A DNA stretch of 64,000 nucleotides, from NCBI GenBank assembly GCA_032622095.1, contig CP136063.1, positions 27,468,987 through 27,532,986 on the forward strand, read 5' to 3'. This stretch comes from Siphonodentalium dalli. Taxonomy: Eukaryota; Mollusca; Scaphopoda; Gadilida; Siphonodentaliidae. Position 1 is the first letter of the stretch. The number at the start of each line of letters is the position of its first letter. The translations under genes and the position numbers were made by a program. Under the pieces are notes generated by a model that saw only the letters and a program-made list of their open reading frames with translations, searched no databases and was not told where the DNA came from. Of the stretch, positions 12,753 to 28,689 are shown piece by piece.

Positions 12753-12783
12753 ATTAAACATCGATATATAACCTGGAGTGCTC
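12740..12783 (+). other. Out-of-register duplication junction, 44-bp hybrid monomer
   Basis: The end of copy 1 (TAACGGACAATGATTA) is joined to the start of copy 2 (ATTAAACATCGATATATA) through a shared ATTA at 12,753-12,756. The hybrid monomer is 44 bp instead of 66, lacking the TCTGTTCTGGAGACC part. The parental sequences are visible at 233-240 (TAATTAAACA) and 25,261-25,280 (GACAATGATTATCTG). Because the joined points lie at different places in the monomer, homologous in-register exchange does not explain it. Microhomology-mediated joining, template switching, or a false join in assembly would. Confidence 0.9.
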
Positions 12784-15700
12784 ATGACGGGCAATGATTA
12801 TCTGTTCTGGAGACCGTAATTAAACATCGATATTTAACCTGGAGTTATTCATGACGTGCACTGCTTATCTGTTCTGGAGACCACAATTAAACATCGATAT
12901 TTAACCTTTAGTTATTCATGACGGGTACTGATTATCTGTTCTGGAGACCATAATTAAACATCGATATATAACCTGGAGTTCTCATGACGAGCAATGAGTA
13001 TCTGTTCCGGAGACCATAATTAAACATCGATTTTTAACCTTGAGTTATTCATGACGGGCAATGATTATCTGTTCAGGAGACCATAATTAAACATCGATAT
13101 TGAACCTGGAGTTCTCATGACGGGCAATGATTATCTGTTCTGGAGACCGTAATTAAAGATCGATATTTAATCTGGAGTTATTCATGACGAGCAATGATTA
13201 TCTGTCCTTGAGACCATAATTAAACATCGATATTTAACCTTTAGTTATTCATGACGGGTACTGATTATCTGTTCTGGAGACCATAATTAAACATCGATAT
13301 ATAACCTGGAGTGCTCATGACGGGCAATGATTATCTGTTCTGGAGACCGTAATTAAACATCGATATTTAACCTGGAGTTATTCATGACGAGCACTGATTA
13401 TCTGTTCTGGCGACCACAATTAAACATCGATATTTAACCTTTAGTTATTCATGACGGGTACTGATTATCTGTTCTGGAGACCGTAACTAAATATCTATAT
13501 TTAACTTGGAGTTATTCATGGCGGGCACTGATTATCTGTTCTGGAGACCATAACTAAATATCTATATTTAACCTGGAGTTATTCATGGCGGGCACTGATT
13601 ATCTGTCCTGGAGACCATAATTAAACATCGATATTTAACCTGGAGTTCTCATGACGGGCACTGATTATCTGTTCTGGAGACCATAACTATATATCGATAT
13701 TTAATCTGGAGTTATTCATGACGGGCACTGATTATCTGTTCTGGAGACCATAATTAAACATCGATATTTAACCTGGAGTTATTCATGACGGGCACTGATT
13801 ATCTGTTCTGGAGAACATAATTAAATATCGATATTTAACCTGGAGTTCTCATGACGGGCAATGTGTATCTGTTCTGGAGACCATAATTAAAGTTCTATAT
13901 GTTACCTTGAGTTATTCATAACGGGCAATGATTATCTGTTCTGGAGACCATAATTAAAGATCGATATTTAACCTTGAGGTATTCATAACGGGCAATGATT
14001 ATCTGTTCCTGAGACCATAATTAAACATCGATAATTATCCTGGAATTATTCATAACGGTCACTGATTATCTGTTCTGGAGACCATAATTAAGGATCGATA
14101 TTTAACTTGGTGTTTTCATGACGGTCACTGATTATCTGTTCTGGAGACCATAATTAAATATCGACAATTAACCTTGAGTTATTCATGACGGGCACTGATT
14201 ATCTGTTCTGGAGACCATAATTAAACATCGATATTTATCCTTGAGTTATTCATGACGAGCAATGATTATCTGTGCTGGAGACCATAATTAAACATCGATA
14301 TTTAACCTGGAGTTCTCGTGACGGGCAATGAGTATCTGTTCTGGAGACCATAATTAAAGATCGATATGTTACCTTGAGTTATTCATAACGGGCAATGAGT
14401 ATCTGTTCTGGAGACCATAATTAAAGATCGACATTTAACCTGGAGTTATTCATGACGAGCACTCATTATCTATTCTGGAAACGATAACTAAACATCGATA
14501 TTTAACCTAGAGTTCTTCATGACGGGCAACGATTATCTGTTCTGGAGACCATAATTAAAGATCGATATTTAACCTGGAGTTATTCATGACGACCACTGAT
14601 TATCTGTTCTGGAGACCATAATTAAACCTCGATATTTAACCTAGAGTTCTTCATGACGGGCAATGATTATCTGTTCTTGAGATCGTAATTAAATATCGAT
14701 ATTTAACCTGGAGTTATTCATGACGGGAACTGGTTATCTGTTCTGGAGACCATAACTAAATATCGATATCTAACCTGGAGTTATTCATGACGGGCACTGA
14801 TTAACTGTTCTGGAGACCATAATTAAACATCGATATTTAACCTGGAATCCTGGTGTTCACATGACGGGCACTGAATATCTGTTCTGGAGACCATAACTAA
14901 ATATCGGTATTTAACCTGTAGTTAATCATCATGGGCATTGATTATCTGTTCTTGACTCCATAATTATCATCGATATTTAACCTTGAGTTATTCATGACGG
15001 GCAATGATTATCTGTTCTGGAGACCATAATTAGACATCGATATTTAACATGGAGTTCTCATGACGGGCACTTTATTATCTGTTCTGGAGACCATAGCTAA
15101 ACATCGATATTTAACCAGGAGTTATTCATGACGAGCACTGATTATCTGTTCTGGAGACCACAATTAAACATCGATATTTAACCTTTAGTTATTCATGACG
15201 GGTACTGATTATCTGTTCTGGAGACCATAATTAAACATCGATATATAACCTGGAGTTCTCATGACGAGCAATGAGTATCTGTTCCGGAGACCATAATTAA
15301 ACATCGATTTTTAACCTTGAGTTATTCATGACAGGCAATGATTATCTGTTCAGGAGACCATAATTAAACATCGATATTGAACCTGGAGTTCTCATGACGA
15401 GCACTGATAATCTGTTCTGGAGACCGTAATTAAACATCGATATTTAACCTGGAGTTCTCATGACGGCACTGATTATCGGTTCTGGAGACCGTAATTAAAG
15501 ATTGATATTTAACCTGGAGTTCTCATGACGGGCACTGATTATCTGTTCTGGAGACCATAATTAAAGATCGATATTTAATCTGGAGTCATTCATGACGAGC
15601 AATGATTATCTGTCCTTGAGACCATAATTAAACATCGATATTTAACCTTTAGTTATTCATGACGGGTACTGATTATCTGTTCTGGAGACCATAATTAAAC

Positions 15701-18700
15701 ATCGATATATAACCTGGAGTGCTCATGACGGGCAATGATTATCTGTTCTGGAGACCGTAATTAAACATCGATATTTAACCTGGAGTTATTCATGACGAGC
15801 ACTGATTATCTGTTCTGGAGACCACAATTAAACATCGATATTTAACCTTTAGTTATTCATGACGGGTACTGATTATCTGTTCTGGAGACCATAATTAAAC
15901 ATCGATATATAACCAGGAGTTCTCATGACGAGCAATGAGTATCTGTTCCGGAGACCATAATTAAACATCGATTTTTAACCTTGAGTTATTCATGACGGGC
16001 AATGATTATCTGTTCAGGAGACCATAATTAAACATCGATATTGAACCTGGAGTTCTCATGACGAGCACTGATAATCTGTTCTGGAGACCATAATTAAACA
16101 TCGATATTGAACCTGGAGTTCTCATGACGAGCAATGATTATCTGTTCAGGAGACCATAATTAAACATCGATATTTAGCCTGGAGTTCTCATGACGAGCAA
16201 TGATTATCTGTTCAGGAGACCATAATTAAACATCGATATTTAACCAGGAGTTCTCATGACGGGCACTGATTATCTGTTCTGGAGACCATAACTAAATATC
16301 GATATTTAACCTGGAGTTATGCATGAGGGCAATGATTATCTGTTCTGGAGACCGTAACTAAATATCTATATTTAACCTGGAGTTATTCATGGCGGGCACT
16401 GATTATCTGTTCTGGAGACCATAACTAAATATCTATATTTAACCTGGAGTTATTCATGGCGGGCACTGATTATCTGTCCTGGAGACCATAATTAAACATC
16501 GATATTTAATCTGGAGTTCTCATGACGGGCACTGATTATCTGTTCTGGAGACCATAACTATATATCGATATTTAATCTGGAGTTATTCATGACGGGCACT
16601 GATTATCTGTTCTGGAGACCATAATTAAACATCGATATTTAACCTGGAGTTATTCATGACGGGCACTGATTATCTGTTCTGGAGAACATAATTAAATATC
16701 GATATTTAACCTGGAGTTCTCATGACGGGCAATGTGTATCTGTTCTGGAGACCTTAATTAAAGTTCGATTTGTTACCTTGAGTTATTCATAACGGGCAAT
16801 GATTATCTGTTCTGGGGACCATAATTAAAGATCGATATTTAAACTTGAGTTATTCATAACGGGCAATGATTATCTGTTCCTGAGACCATAATTAAACATC
16901 GATAATTATCCTGGAATTATTCATAACGGTCACTGATTATCTGTTCTGGAGACCATAATTAAGGATCGATATTTAACTTGGTGTTTTCATGACGGTCACT
17001 GATTATCTGTTCTGGAGACCATAATTAAACATCGATATTTATCCTTGAGTTATTCATGACGAGCACTGATTATCTGTGCTGGAGACCATAATTAAACATC
17101 GATATTTAACCTGGAGTTCTCGTGACGGGCAATGATTACCTGCTCTGGAGACCGTAATTAAAGATCGATATTTAACCTGGAGTTATTCATGACGAGCGCT
17201 GATTATCTGTTCTGGAGACCATACTTAAACATCGATATGTAACCTGGAGTGCTCATGACGGGCAATGATTATCTGTTCTGGAGACCGTAATTAAAGATCG
17301 ATTTTTAATCTGGATTTATTCATGACGAGCAATGATTATCTGTTCTGGAGAACATAATTAAATATCGATATTTAACCTGGAGTTCTCATGACTGGCAATG
17401 TGTATCTGTTCTGGAGACCATAATTAAAGTTCGATATGTTACCTTGAGTTATTCATAACGGGCAATGATTATCTGTTCTGGAGACCATAATTAAAGATCG
17501 ATATTTAACCTGGAGTTATTCATGACGAGCGCTGATTATCTGTTCTGGAGACCATACTTAAACATCGATATGTAACCTGGAGTGCTCATGACGGGCAATG
17601 ATTATCTGTTCTGGAGACCGTAATTAAAGATCGATTTTTAATCTGGATTTATTCATGACGGGCACTGATTATCTGTTCTGGAGAACATAATTAAATATCG
17701 ATATTTAACCTGGAGTTCTCATGACGGGCAATGTGTATCTGTTCTGCAGACCATAATTAAAGTTCGATATGTTACCTTGAGTTATTCATAACGGGCAATG
17801 ATTATATGTTCTGGAGACCATAATTAAAGATCGATATTTAACCTTGAGTTATTCATAACGGGCAATGATCATCTGTTCCTGAGACCATAATTAAACATCG
17901 ATAATTATCCTGGAATTATTCATAACGGTCACTGATTATCTGTTCTGGAGACCATAATTAAATATCGACAATTAACCTTGAGTTATTCATAACGGGCAAT
18001 GATTATCTGTTCTGGAGACCATAATTAAAGATCGATATTTAATCTGGAGTTATTCATGACGAGCAATGATTATCTGTCCTTGAGACCATAATTAAACATC
18101 GATATTTAACCTCTAGTTATTCATGACGGGTACTGATTATCTGTTCTGGAGACCATAATTAAACATCGATATATAACCTGGAGTGCTCATGACGGGCAAT
18201 GATTATCTGTTCTGGAGACCGTAATTAAACATCGATATTTAACCTGGAGTTATTCATGACGAGCACTGATTATCTGTTCTGGCGACCACAATTAAACATC
18301 GATATTTAACCTTTAGTTATTCATGACGGGTACTGATTATCTGTTCTGGAGACCGTAACTAAATATCTATATTTAACTTGGAGTTATTCATGGCGGGCAC
18401 TGATTATCTGTTCTGGAGACCATAACTAAATATCTATATTTAACCTGGAGTTATTCATGGCGGGCACTGATTATCTGTCCTGGAGACCATAATTAAACAT
18501 CGATATTTAACCTGGAGTTCTCATGACGGGCACTGATTATCTGTTCTGGAGACCATAACTATATATCGATATTTAATCTGGAGTTATTCATGACGGGCAC
18601 TGATTATCTGTTCTGGAGACCATAATTAAACATCGATATTTAACCTGGAGTTATTCATGACGGGCACTGATTATCTGTTCTGGAGAACATAATTAAATAT

Positions 18701-21700
18701 CGATATTTAACCTGGAGTTCTCATGACGGGCAATGTGTATCTGTTCTGGAGACCATAATTAAAGTTCGATATGTTACCTTGAGTTATTCATAACGGGCAA
18801 TGATTATCTGTTCTGGAGACCATAATTAAAGATCGATATTTAACCTTGAGGTATTCATAACGGGCAATGATTATCTGTTCCTGAGACCATAATTAAACAT
18901 CGATAATTATCCTGGAATTATTCATAACGGTCACTGATTATCTGTTCTGGAGACCATAATTAAGGATCGATATTTAACTTGGTGTTTTCATGACGGTCAC
19001 TGATTATCTGTTCTGGAGACCATAATTAAATATCGACAATTAACCTTGAGTTATTCATGACGGGCACTGATTATCTGTTCTGGAGACCATAATTAAACAT
19101 CGATATTTATCCTTGAGTTATTCATGACGAGCAATGATTATCTGTGCTGGAGACCATAATTAAACATCGATATGTTACCTTGAGTTATTCATAACGGGCA
19201 ATGAGTATCTGTTCTGGAGACCATAATTAAAGATCGACATTTAACCTGGAGTTATTCATGACGAGCACTCATTATCTATTCTGGAAACGATAACTAAACA
19301 TCGATATTTAACCTAGAGTTCTTCATGACGGGCAACGATTATCTGTTCTGGAGACCATAATTAAATATCGATATTTAACCTGGAGTTATTCATGACGACC
19401 ACGGATTATCTGTTCTGGAGACCATAATTAAACCTCGATATTTAACCTAGAGTTCTTCATGACGGGCAATGATTATCTGTTCTTGAGATCGTAATTAAAT
19501 ATCGATATTTAACCTGGAGTTATTCATGACGGGCACTGGTTATCTGTTCTGGAGACCATAACTAAATATCGATATCTAACCTGGAGTTATTCATGACGGG
19601 CACTGATTAACTGTTCTGGAGACCATAATTAAACATCGATATTTAACCTGGAATCCTGGTGTTCACATGACGGGCACTGAATATCTGTTCTGGAGACCAT
19701 AACTAAATATCGGTATTTAACCTGTAGTTAATCATCATGGGCATTGATTATCTGTTCTTGACTCCATAATTATCATCGATATTTAACCTTGAGTTATTCA
19801 TGACGGGCAATGATTATCTGTTCTGGAGACCATAATTAGACATCGATATTTAACATGGAGTTCTCATGACGGGCACTTTATTATCTGTTCTGGAGACCAT
19901 AGCTAAACATCGATATTTAACCAGGAGTTATTTATGACGAGCACTGATTATCTGTTCTGGAGACCACAATTAAACATCGATATTTAACCTTTAGTTATTC
20001 ATGACGGGTACTGATTATCTGTTCTGGAGACCATAATTAAACATCGATATATAACCTGGAGTTCTCATGACGAGCAATGAGTATCTGTTCCGGAGACCAT
20101 AATTAAACATCGATTTTTAACCTTGAGTTATTCATGACAGGCAATGATTATCTGTTCAGGAGACCATAATTAAACATCGATATTGAACCTGGAGTTCTCA
20201 TGACGAGCACTGATAATCTGTTCTGGAGACCGTAATTAAACATCGATATTTAACCTGGAGTTCTCATGACGGCACTGATTATCGGTTCTGGAGACCGTAA
20301 TTAAAGATTGATATTTAACCTGGAGTTCTCATGACGGGCACTGATTATCTGTTCTGGAGACCATAATTAAAGATCGATATTTAATCTGGAGTCATTCATG
20401 ACGAGCAATGATTATCTGTCCTTGAGACCATAATTAAACATCGATATTTAACCTTTAGTTATTCATGACGGGTACTGATTATCTGTTCTGGAGACCATAA
20501 TTAAACATCGATATATAACCTGGAGTGCTCATGACGGGCAATAATTATCTGTTCTGGAGACCGTAATTAAACATCGATATTTAACCTGGAGTTATTCATG
20601 ACGAGCACTGATTATCTGTTCTGGAGACCACAATTAAACATCGATATTTAACCTTTAGTTATTCATGACGGGTACTGATTATCTGTTCTGGAGACCATAA
20701 TTAAACATCGATATATAACCTGGAGTTCTCATGACGAGCAATGAGTATCTGTTCCGGAGACCATAATTAAACATCGATTTTTAACCTTGAGTTATTCATG
20801 ACGGGCAATGATTATCTGTTCAGGAGACCATAATTAAACATCGATATTGAACCTGGAGTTTTCATGACGAGCACTGATAATCTGTTCTGGAGACCATAAT
20901 TAAACATCGATATTGAACCTGGAGTTCTCATGACGAGCAATGATTATCTGTTCAGGAGACCATAATTAAACATCGATATTTAGCCTGGAGTTCTCATGAC
21001 GAGCAATGATTATCTGTTCAGGAGACCATAATTAAACATCGATATTTAACCAGGAGTTCTCATGACGGGCCCTGATTATCTGTTCTGGAGACCATAACTA
21101 AATATCGATATTTAACCTGGAGTTATGCATGAGGGCAATGATTATCTGTTCTGGAGACCGTAACTAAATATCTATATTTAACCTGGAGTTATTCATGGCG
21201 GGCACTGATTATCTGTTCTGGAGACCATAACTAAATATCTATATTTAACCTGGAGTTATTCATGGCGGGCACTGATTATCTGTCCTGGAGACCATAATTA
21301 AACATCGATATTTAACCTGGAGTTCTCATGACGGGCACTGATTATCTGTTCTGGAGACCATAACTATATATCGATATTTAATCTGGAGTTATTCATGACG
21401 GGCACTGATTATCTGTTCTGGAGACCATAATTAAACATCGATAATTATCCTGGAATTATTCATAACGGTCACTGATTATCTGTTCTGGAGACCATAATTA
21501 AGGATCGATATTTAACTTGGTGTTTTCATGACGGTCACTGATTATCTGTTCTGGAGACCATAATTAAACATCGATATTTATCCTTGAGTTATTCATGACG
21601 AGCACTGATTATCTGTGCTGGAGACCATAATTAAACATCGATATTTAACCTGGAGTTCTCGTGACGGGCAATGATTACCTGCTCTGGAGACCGTAATTAA

Positions 21701-24700
21701 AGATCGATATTTAACCTGGAGTTATTCATGACGAGCGCTGATTATCTGTTCTGGAGACCATACTTAAACATCGATATGTAACCTGGAGTGCTCATGACGG
21801 GCAATGATTATCTGTTCTGGAGACCGTAATTAAAGATCGATTTTTAATCTGGATTTATTCATGACGAGCAATGATTATCTGTTCTGGAGAACATAATTAA
21901 ATATCGATATTTAACCTGGAGTTCTCATGACTGGCAATGTGTATCTGTTCTGGAGACCATAATTAAAGTTCGATATGTTACCTTGAGTTATTCATAACGG
22001 GCAATGATTATCTGTTCTGGAGACCATAATTAAAGATCGATATTTAACCTGGAGTTATTCATGACGTGCGCTGATTATCTGTTCTGGAGACCATACTTAA
22101 ACATCGATATGTAACCTGGAGTGCTCATGACGGGCAATGATTATCTGTTCTGGAGACCGTAATTAAAGATCGATTTTTAATCTGGATTTATTCATGACGG
22201 GCACTGATTATCTGTTCTGGAGAACATAATTAAATATCTATATTTAACCTGGAGTTCTCATGACGGGCAATGTGTATCTGTTCTGGAGACCATAATTAAA
22301 GTTCGATATGTTACCTTGAGTTATTCATAACGGGCAATGATTATATGTTCTGGAGACCATAATTAAAGATCGATATTTAACCTTGAGTTATTCATAACGG
22401 GCAATGATTATCTGTTCCTGAGACCATAATTAAACATCGATAATTATCCTGGAATTATTCATAACGGTCACTGATTATCTGTTCTGGAGACCATAATTAA
22501 ATATCGACAATTAACCTTGAGTTATTCATGACGGGCACTGATTATCTGTTCTGGAGACCATAATTAAACATCGATATTTATCCTTGAGTTATTCATGACG
22601 AGCACTGATTATCTGTGCTGGAGACCATAATTAAACATCGATATTTAACCTGGAGTTCTCGTGACGGGCAATGATTACCTGCTCTGGAGACCGTAATTAA
22701 AGATCGATATTTAACCTGGAGTTATTCATGACGAGCGCTGATTATCTGTTCTGGAGACCATACTTAAACATCGATATGTAACCTGGAGTGCTCATGGCGG
22801 GCAATGATTATCTGTTCTGGAGACCGTAATTAAAGATCGATTTTTAATCTGGATTTATTCATGACGAGCAATGATTATCTGTTCTGGAGACCATAATTAA
22901 ACATCGATATTTAACCTGGAGTTCTTCATGGCGGGCAATGATTATCTGCGCTGGAGACCACAATTAAACATCGATATTTAACCGTTTGTTATTCATGACG
23001 GGTACTGATTATCTGTTCTGGAGACCATAATTAAACACCGATATATAACCTGGAGTTCTCATGACGGGCAATGAGTATCTGTTCCGGAGACCATAATTAA
23101 ACATCGATTTTTAACCTTGAGTTATTCATGACGGGCAATGATTATCTGTTCAGGAGACCATAACTAAATATCGATATTTAACCTGGAGTTATTCATGACG
23201 GGCACTGATTATCTGTTCTGGAGATCATAACTATATATCGATATTTAATCTAGAGTTATTCATGACGGGCACTTTATTATCTGTTCAGGAGACCATAACT
23301 AAATATCGATATTTAACATGGAGATCTCATGACGGGCACTCTATTGTCTGTTCTGGAGACCATAACTAAATATCGATATTTAACCTGGAGTTATTCATGA
23401 CGGGCAATGATTATCTGTTCAGGAGACCATAACTAAATATCGATATTTAACCTGGAGTTATTCATGACGGGCACTGATTATCTGTTCTGGAGATCATAAC
23501 TATATATCGATATTTAATCTAGAGTTATTCATGACGGGCACTGATTATCTGTTCTGGATACCTTAACTAAATATCGATATTTAACCTGGAGTTATTCATG
23601 GTGGGCACTCTATTATCTGTTCTGGAGACCATAACTAAATATCGATATTTAACCTGGAGTTATTCATGACGGGCACTGATTATCTGTTCTGGAGACCTTA
23701 ACTAAATATCGATATTTAACCTGGAGTTATTCATGGCGGGCACTGATTATCTGTCCTGAAGACCATAATTAAACATCGATATTTAACCTGGAGTTCTCAT
23801 GACGGACACTGATTATCTGTTCTGGAGACCGTAATTAAAGATTGATATTTAACCTGGAGTTCTCATGACGGGCACTGATTATCTGTTCTGGAGACCATAA
23901 CTAGATATCGATATTTAACCTGGAGTTATTCATGACGGGCACTGATTATCTGTTCTGGAGATCATAACTATATATCGATATTTAATCTAGAGTTATTTAT
24001 GACGGGCACTGATTATCTGTCGTGGAGACCATAATTAAACATCGATATTTAACCTTGAGTTATTCATGACGGGCACTGATTATCTGTTCTGGAGAACATA
24101 ATTAAATATCGATATTTAACCTGGAGTTCTCATGACGGGCAATGTGTATCTGTTCTGGAGACCATAATTAAAGTTCGGTATGTTACCTTGAGTTATTCAT
24201 AACGGGCGATGATTATCTGTTCTGGAGACCATAATTAAAGATCGATATTTAACCTTGGGTTATTCATAACGGGCAATGCTTATCTGTTCTTCAGACCATA
24301 ATTAAACATCGATAATTATCCTGGAATTATTCATAACGGTCACTGATTATCTGTTCTGGAGACCATAATTAAGGATCGATATTTAACTTGGTGTTCTCAT
24401 GACGGTCACTGATTATCTGTTCTGGAGACCATAATTAAAGATCGACATTTAACCTTGAGTTTTTCATGACGGGCACTGATTATCTGTTCTGGCGACCATA
24501 ATTAAACAACGATGTTTAACCTGGAGTTCTCGTGACGGGCAATGATTACCTGTGCTGGAGACCATAATCAAACATCGATATTTAACCTGGAGTTCTCTTG
24601 GCGGGCAATGATTATCTGCTCTGGAGATCGTAATTAAAGATCGATATTTAACCTGGAGTTTTTTATGACGAGCGCTGATTATATGTTCTGGAGACCATAA

Positions 24701-25272
24701 TTAAACATCGATATTTAACCTGGAGTTCTCATAACGGGCACTGATTATCTGTTCTGGAGACGATAATTAAACATCGATATTTAACCTGGAGTTCTCATGA
24801 TGGCCAATGAGTATCTGTTCTGGAGACGATAATTAAACATCGATATTTAACCTGGAGTTCTCATGACGGGCACTGATTATCTGTTCTGGAGACCATAATT
24901 AAACATCGATATTTAACCTGGAGTTCTTATGATGTCCAATAAGAATCTGTTCTGGAGACGATAATTAAACATCGATATTTAACCTGGAGTTCTCATGGCG
25001 GGCAATGAGTATCTGTTCTGTAGACGATAATTAAACATCGATATTTAACCTGGAGTTCTCATGATGTCCAATAAGAATCTGTTCTGGAGACGATAATTAA
25101 ACATCGATATTTAACCTGGAGTTCTCATGGCGGGCAATGAGTATCTGTTCTGGGGACGATAATTAAACATCGATATTTAACCTGGAGTTCTCATGACGGG
25201 CAATGAGTATCTGTTCTGGAGACGATAATTAAAGATCGATATGTTACCTTGAGTTATTCATAACGGACAATG
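12753..25272 (+). repeat. Domain I, 12,520-bp unit, copy 2
   Basis: This is the second copy of the 12,520-bp unit, directly abutting the first. It repeats the same internal A1/A2/tail layout and the same internal deletions (one monomer near 19,165; four monomers near 21,435). It ends near 25,275, where copy 1 jumps back to the start of the unit but copy 2 continues normally into GATTATCTGTTCTGGAGACC and Domain II. That shows which junction is the novel one and that the event was a duplication, not a triplication, within this window. Confidence 0.93.
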
Positions 25273-26699
25273 ATTATCTGTTCTGGAGACCATAATTAAA
25301 GATCTATATTTAACCTTGAGTTAATCATAACAGGCAATGATTATCTGTTCTGGAGACCATAATTAAAGATCGATATTTAACCTTGAGTTAATCATAACAG
25401 GCAATGATTATCTGTTCTGGAGACCATAATTAAAGATCGATATTTAACCTTGAGTTATTCATAACGGGCAATGATTATCTGTTCTGGCGACCGTAATTAA
25501 ATATCGATATTTAACCTGGAGTTATTCATTACGGGCACTGATTATCTGTTCAGGAGACCATAATTAAACATCGATATTTAACCTGGAGTTCTTATGACGG
25601 GCACTGATTATCTGTTCTGGAGACCATAATTAAACATCGATATTTAACCTGGAGTTCTCATGATTAGCAATGAGTATCTGTTCTGGAGACGATAATTAAA
25701 CATCGATATTTAATCTGGGGTTCTCATGGCGGGCAATGTTTATCTGTTCTGGAGACCATAATTAAACATCGATATTTAATCTGGAATTCTCATGACGGGC
25801 AATGAGTATCTGTTCTGGAGACGATAATTAAACGTCGATATTTAACCTGGAGTTCTCATGACGGGCAATGATTATCTGTTCAGGAGACCATAATTAAACA
25901 TCGATATTTAACCTGGAGTTATCATGACGGGCACTGATTATCTGTTCTGGAGACCATAATTAAACATCGATATTTAACCTGGAGTTCTAATGACGGGCTC
26001 TGATTATCTGTTCTGGAGACCATAACTATAAATCGATATTTAATCTGGAGTTATTCATGACGGGCACTGATTATCTGTTCTGGAGACCATAATTAAACAT
26101 CGATATTTAATCTTGAGTTATTCATGACGGGCACTGATTATCTGTTCTGGAGACAATAATTAAATATCGATATTTAACCTGGAGTTTTCATGACGGGCAA
26201 TGAGTATCTGTTCTGGAGACCATAATTAAAGATCGATATGTTACCTTGAGTTATTCATAACGGGCAATGAGTATCTGTACTGGAGACCATAATTAAACAT
26301 CGATATTTAACCTGGAGTTCTCATGACGGGCAATGATTATCTGTTCTGGAGACCATAATTAAAGATCTATATTTAACCTTTAGTTATTCATAACGGGCAA
26401 TGATTTATCTGTTCTGGAAACCATAATTAAATATCGATAATTATCCTGGAATTATTCATAACGGTCACTGAGTATCTGTTCTGTGTACCATAATTAAGGA
26501 TCGATATTTAACTTGGTGTTCTCATGACGGTCACTGATTATCTGTTCTGGAGACCATAATTAAAGATCGACATTTAACCTTGAGTTATTCATAACGGGCA
26601 CTGATTATCTGTTCTGGAGACCATAATTAAACATCGATATTTATCATTGAGTTATTCGTGACGAGCACTGATTGTCTGTGCTGGACACAATAACTAATA

Positions 26700-28000
26700 T
26701 CGATATTTAACCTGGAGTTCTCATGACGGGCACTGATTATCTGTTTTGGAGACCGTAATTAAAGATTGATATTTAACCTGGAGTTCTCATGACGGGCACT
26801 GATTATCTGTTCTGGAGACCATAACTAAATATCGATATTTAACCTGGAGTTATTCATGGCGGGCACTGATTATATGTCCTGGAGACCATAATTAAACATC
26901 GACATTTAACCTTGAGTTCTCATGCCGGGCACTGATTATCTGTTATGGAGGCCGTAATTAAAGATTGATATTTAACCTGGAGTTCTCACGACGAGCAATG
27001 ATGATCTGTTCTGGAGACCATAATTAAAGATCGGTATATAACCTGGAGTTATTCATGACGGGCACTGATTATCTGTTCTGGACTCCATAATTAAACATCA
27101 ATATATAACCTTGAGTTATTCATGACGGACAATGATTATCTGTTCTGGAGACAATAATTAAATATCGATATTTAACCTTGAGTTAATCAAAACGGGCAAT
27201 GATTAATTGTTCTGGAAACCATAATTAAAGATCGATATTTAACCTTCAGTTATTCAAAACGGGCAATGATTATATGTTCTGGAGACGATAATTAAACATC
27301 GATATTTAACCTGTAGTTCTCATGACGGGCAATGATTATCTGTTCTGGAGACCGTAATTAAAGGTCGATATTTAACCTGGAGTTATTCAGGACGACCACT
27401 GATTATCTGCTCTGGAGACCATAATTAAACATATATATGTAACCTGGAGTGCTCATGACGGGCAATGATTATATGTTCTGGAGACCGTAATTAAAGATCG
27501 ATATTTAACCTGGAGTTATTCATGACGAGCAATGATTATCTGTCCTGGAGACCATAAATAAACATCGATATTTAACCTGGAGTTATTCATGACGAGCACT
27601 GATTATCGGTTCTGGATACCATAATTAAATATCGATATTTAAGCTGGAGATCTTCATGGCGGGCAATGATTATCTGCTTTGGAGACCACAATTAAACATC
27701 GATATTTGACCTTGAGCTATTCATGACGAGCACTGATTATCTGTTGGGAAGACCATAATTAAACATCGATATTTAACCTTGAGTTATTCATGACTGGCAC
27801 TGATTATCTGTTCTGGAGATCATAATTAAACATCGTTATTTAACCTGGAGTTCTCATAACGGGCAATGATTATCTGTTCTGGAGACTATAATTAAACATC
27901 GATATTTAATCTTGAGTTATTCAAAGCGGGCAATGATTATCTGTTCTGGAGACCGTAATTTAATATCGATATTTAACCTTGAGTTATTCAAAACGGTCAA
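26700..28000 (+). repeat. Domain II ~3.1-kb HOR, copy 1 (shortened)
   Basis: Anchors shared with the next two copies are the CAAAACGGGC/TATATGTTCTGGAGACG monomer at 27,255, then CTGTAGTTCTCATG, then TTCAGGACGACC, then CATATATATGTAACC and GTGCTCATG. The sequence from the GATGATCTG monomer (about 26,995) to the 27,255 anchor is shorter than in copies 2 and 3 by about four monomers, so this copy has lost material or the others gained it. Confidence 0.7.
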
Positions 28001-28689
28001 CGATTATCTGTTCAGAAGACCATAATTAAATATCGATATTCAACCAGGAGTTCCTCATGGCGGGCACTGATTACCTGTTCTGGAGACCATAATTAAACAT
28101 CGATATTTAACCTGGAGTTCTCATGACGGGCAATGAGTATCTGTTCTGGAGACCATAATTAAACATCGATATTTAACCTTGAGTTATTCATGACGGGCAA
28201 TGTTTTTCTGTTCTGGAGATCGTAATTAAATATCGATATTTAACCTGGAGTTATTCATGACGGGCACTGATCATCTGTCCAGGAGACCACAATTAAACAT
28301 CGATATTTAACCGGTAGTTCCTCAAGACGGAAAGTGATTATCTGTTCTGGAGACCATAATTAGACATCGATATTTATCATGGAGTTCTTATGACGGGCAC
28401 TTTATTATCTGTTATGGAGACCATAACTAACATCGATATTGAACCAGGAGTTCTCATGACGGGCACTGATTATCTGTTCTGGAGACCATAATTAAACATC
28501 GATATTTAACCTGGAGTTCTCATGACGGGCACAGATTATCTGTTTTGAAGACCGTAATTGAAGATTGATATTTAACCTGGAGTTCTCATGACGGGCACTG
28601 ATTATCTGTTCTGGAGACCATAACTAAATATCGATATTTAACCTGGAGTTATTCATGGCGGGCACTGATTATATGTCCTGGAGACCATA

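Noticed and set aside
1..25272. CRISPR array
   Set aside because: The whole 66-67 bp unit is conserved. There are no unrelated spacers between short identical repeats, and no cas genes.
233..25272. Triplication of the 12,520-bp unit
   Set aside because: Sequence left of 233 does not match the end of the unit, and sequence right of 25,275 continues into a different domain, so only two copies are present.
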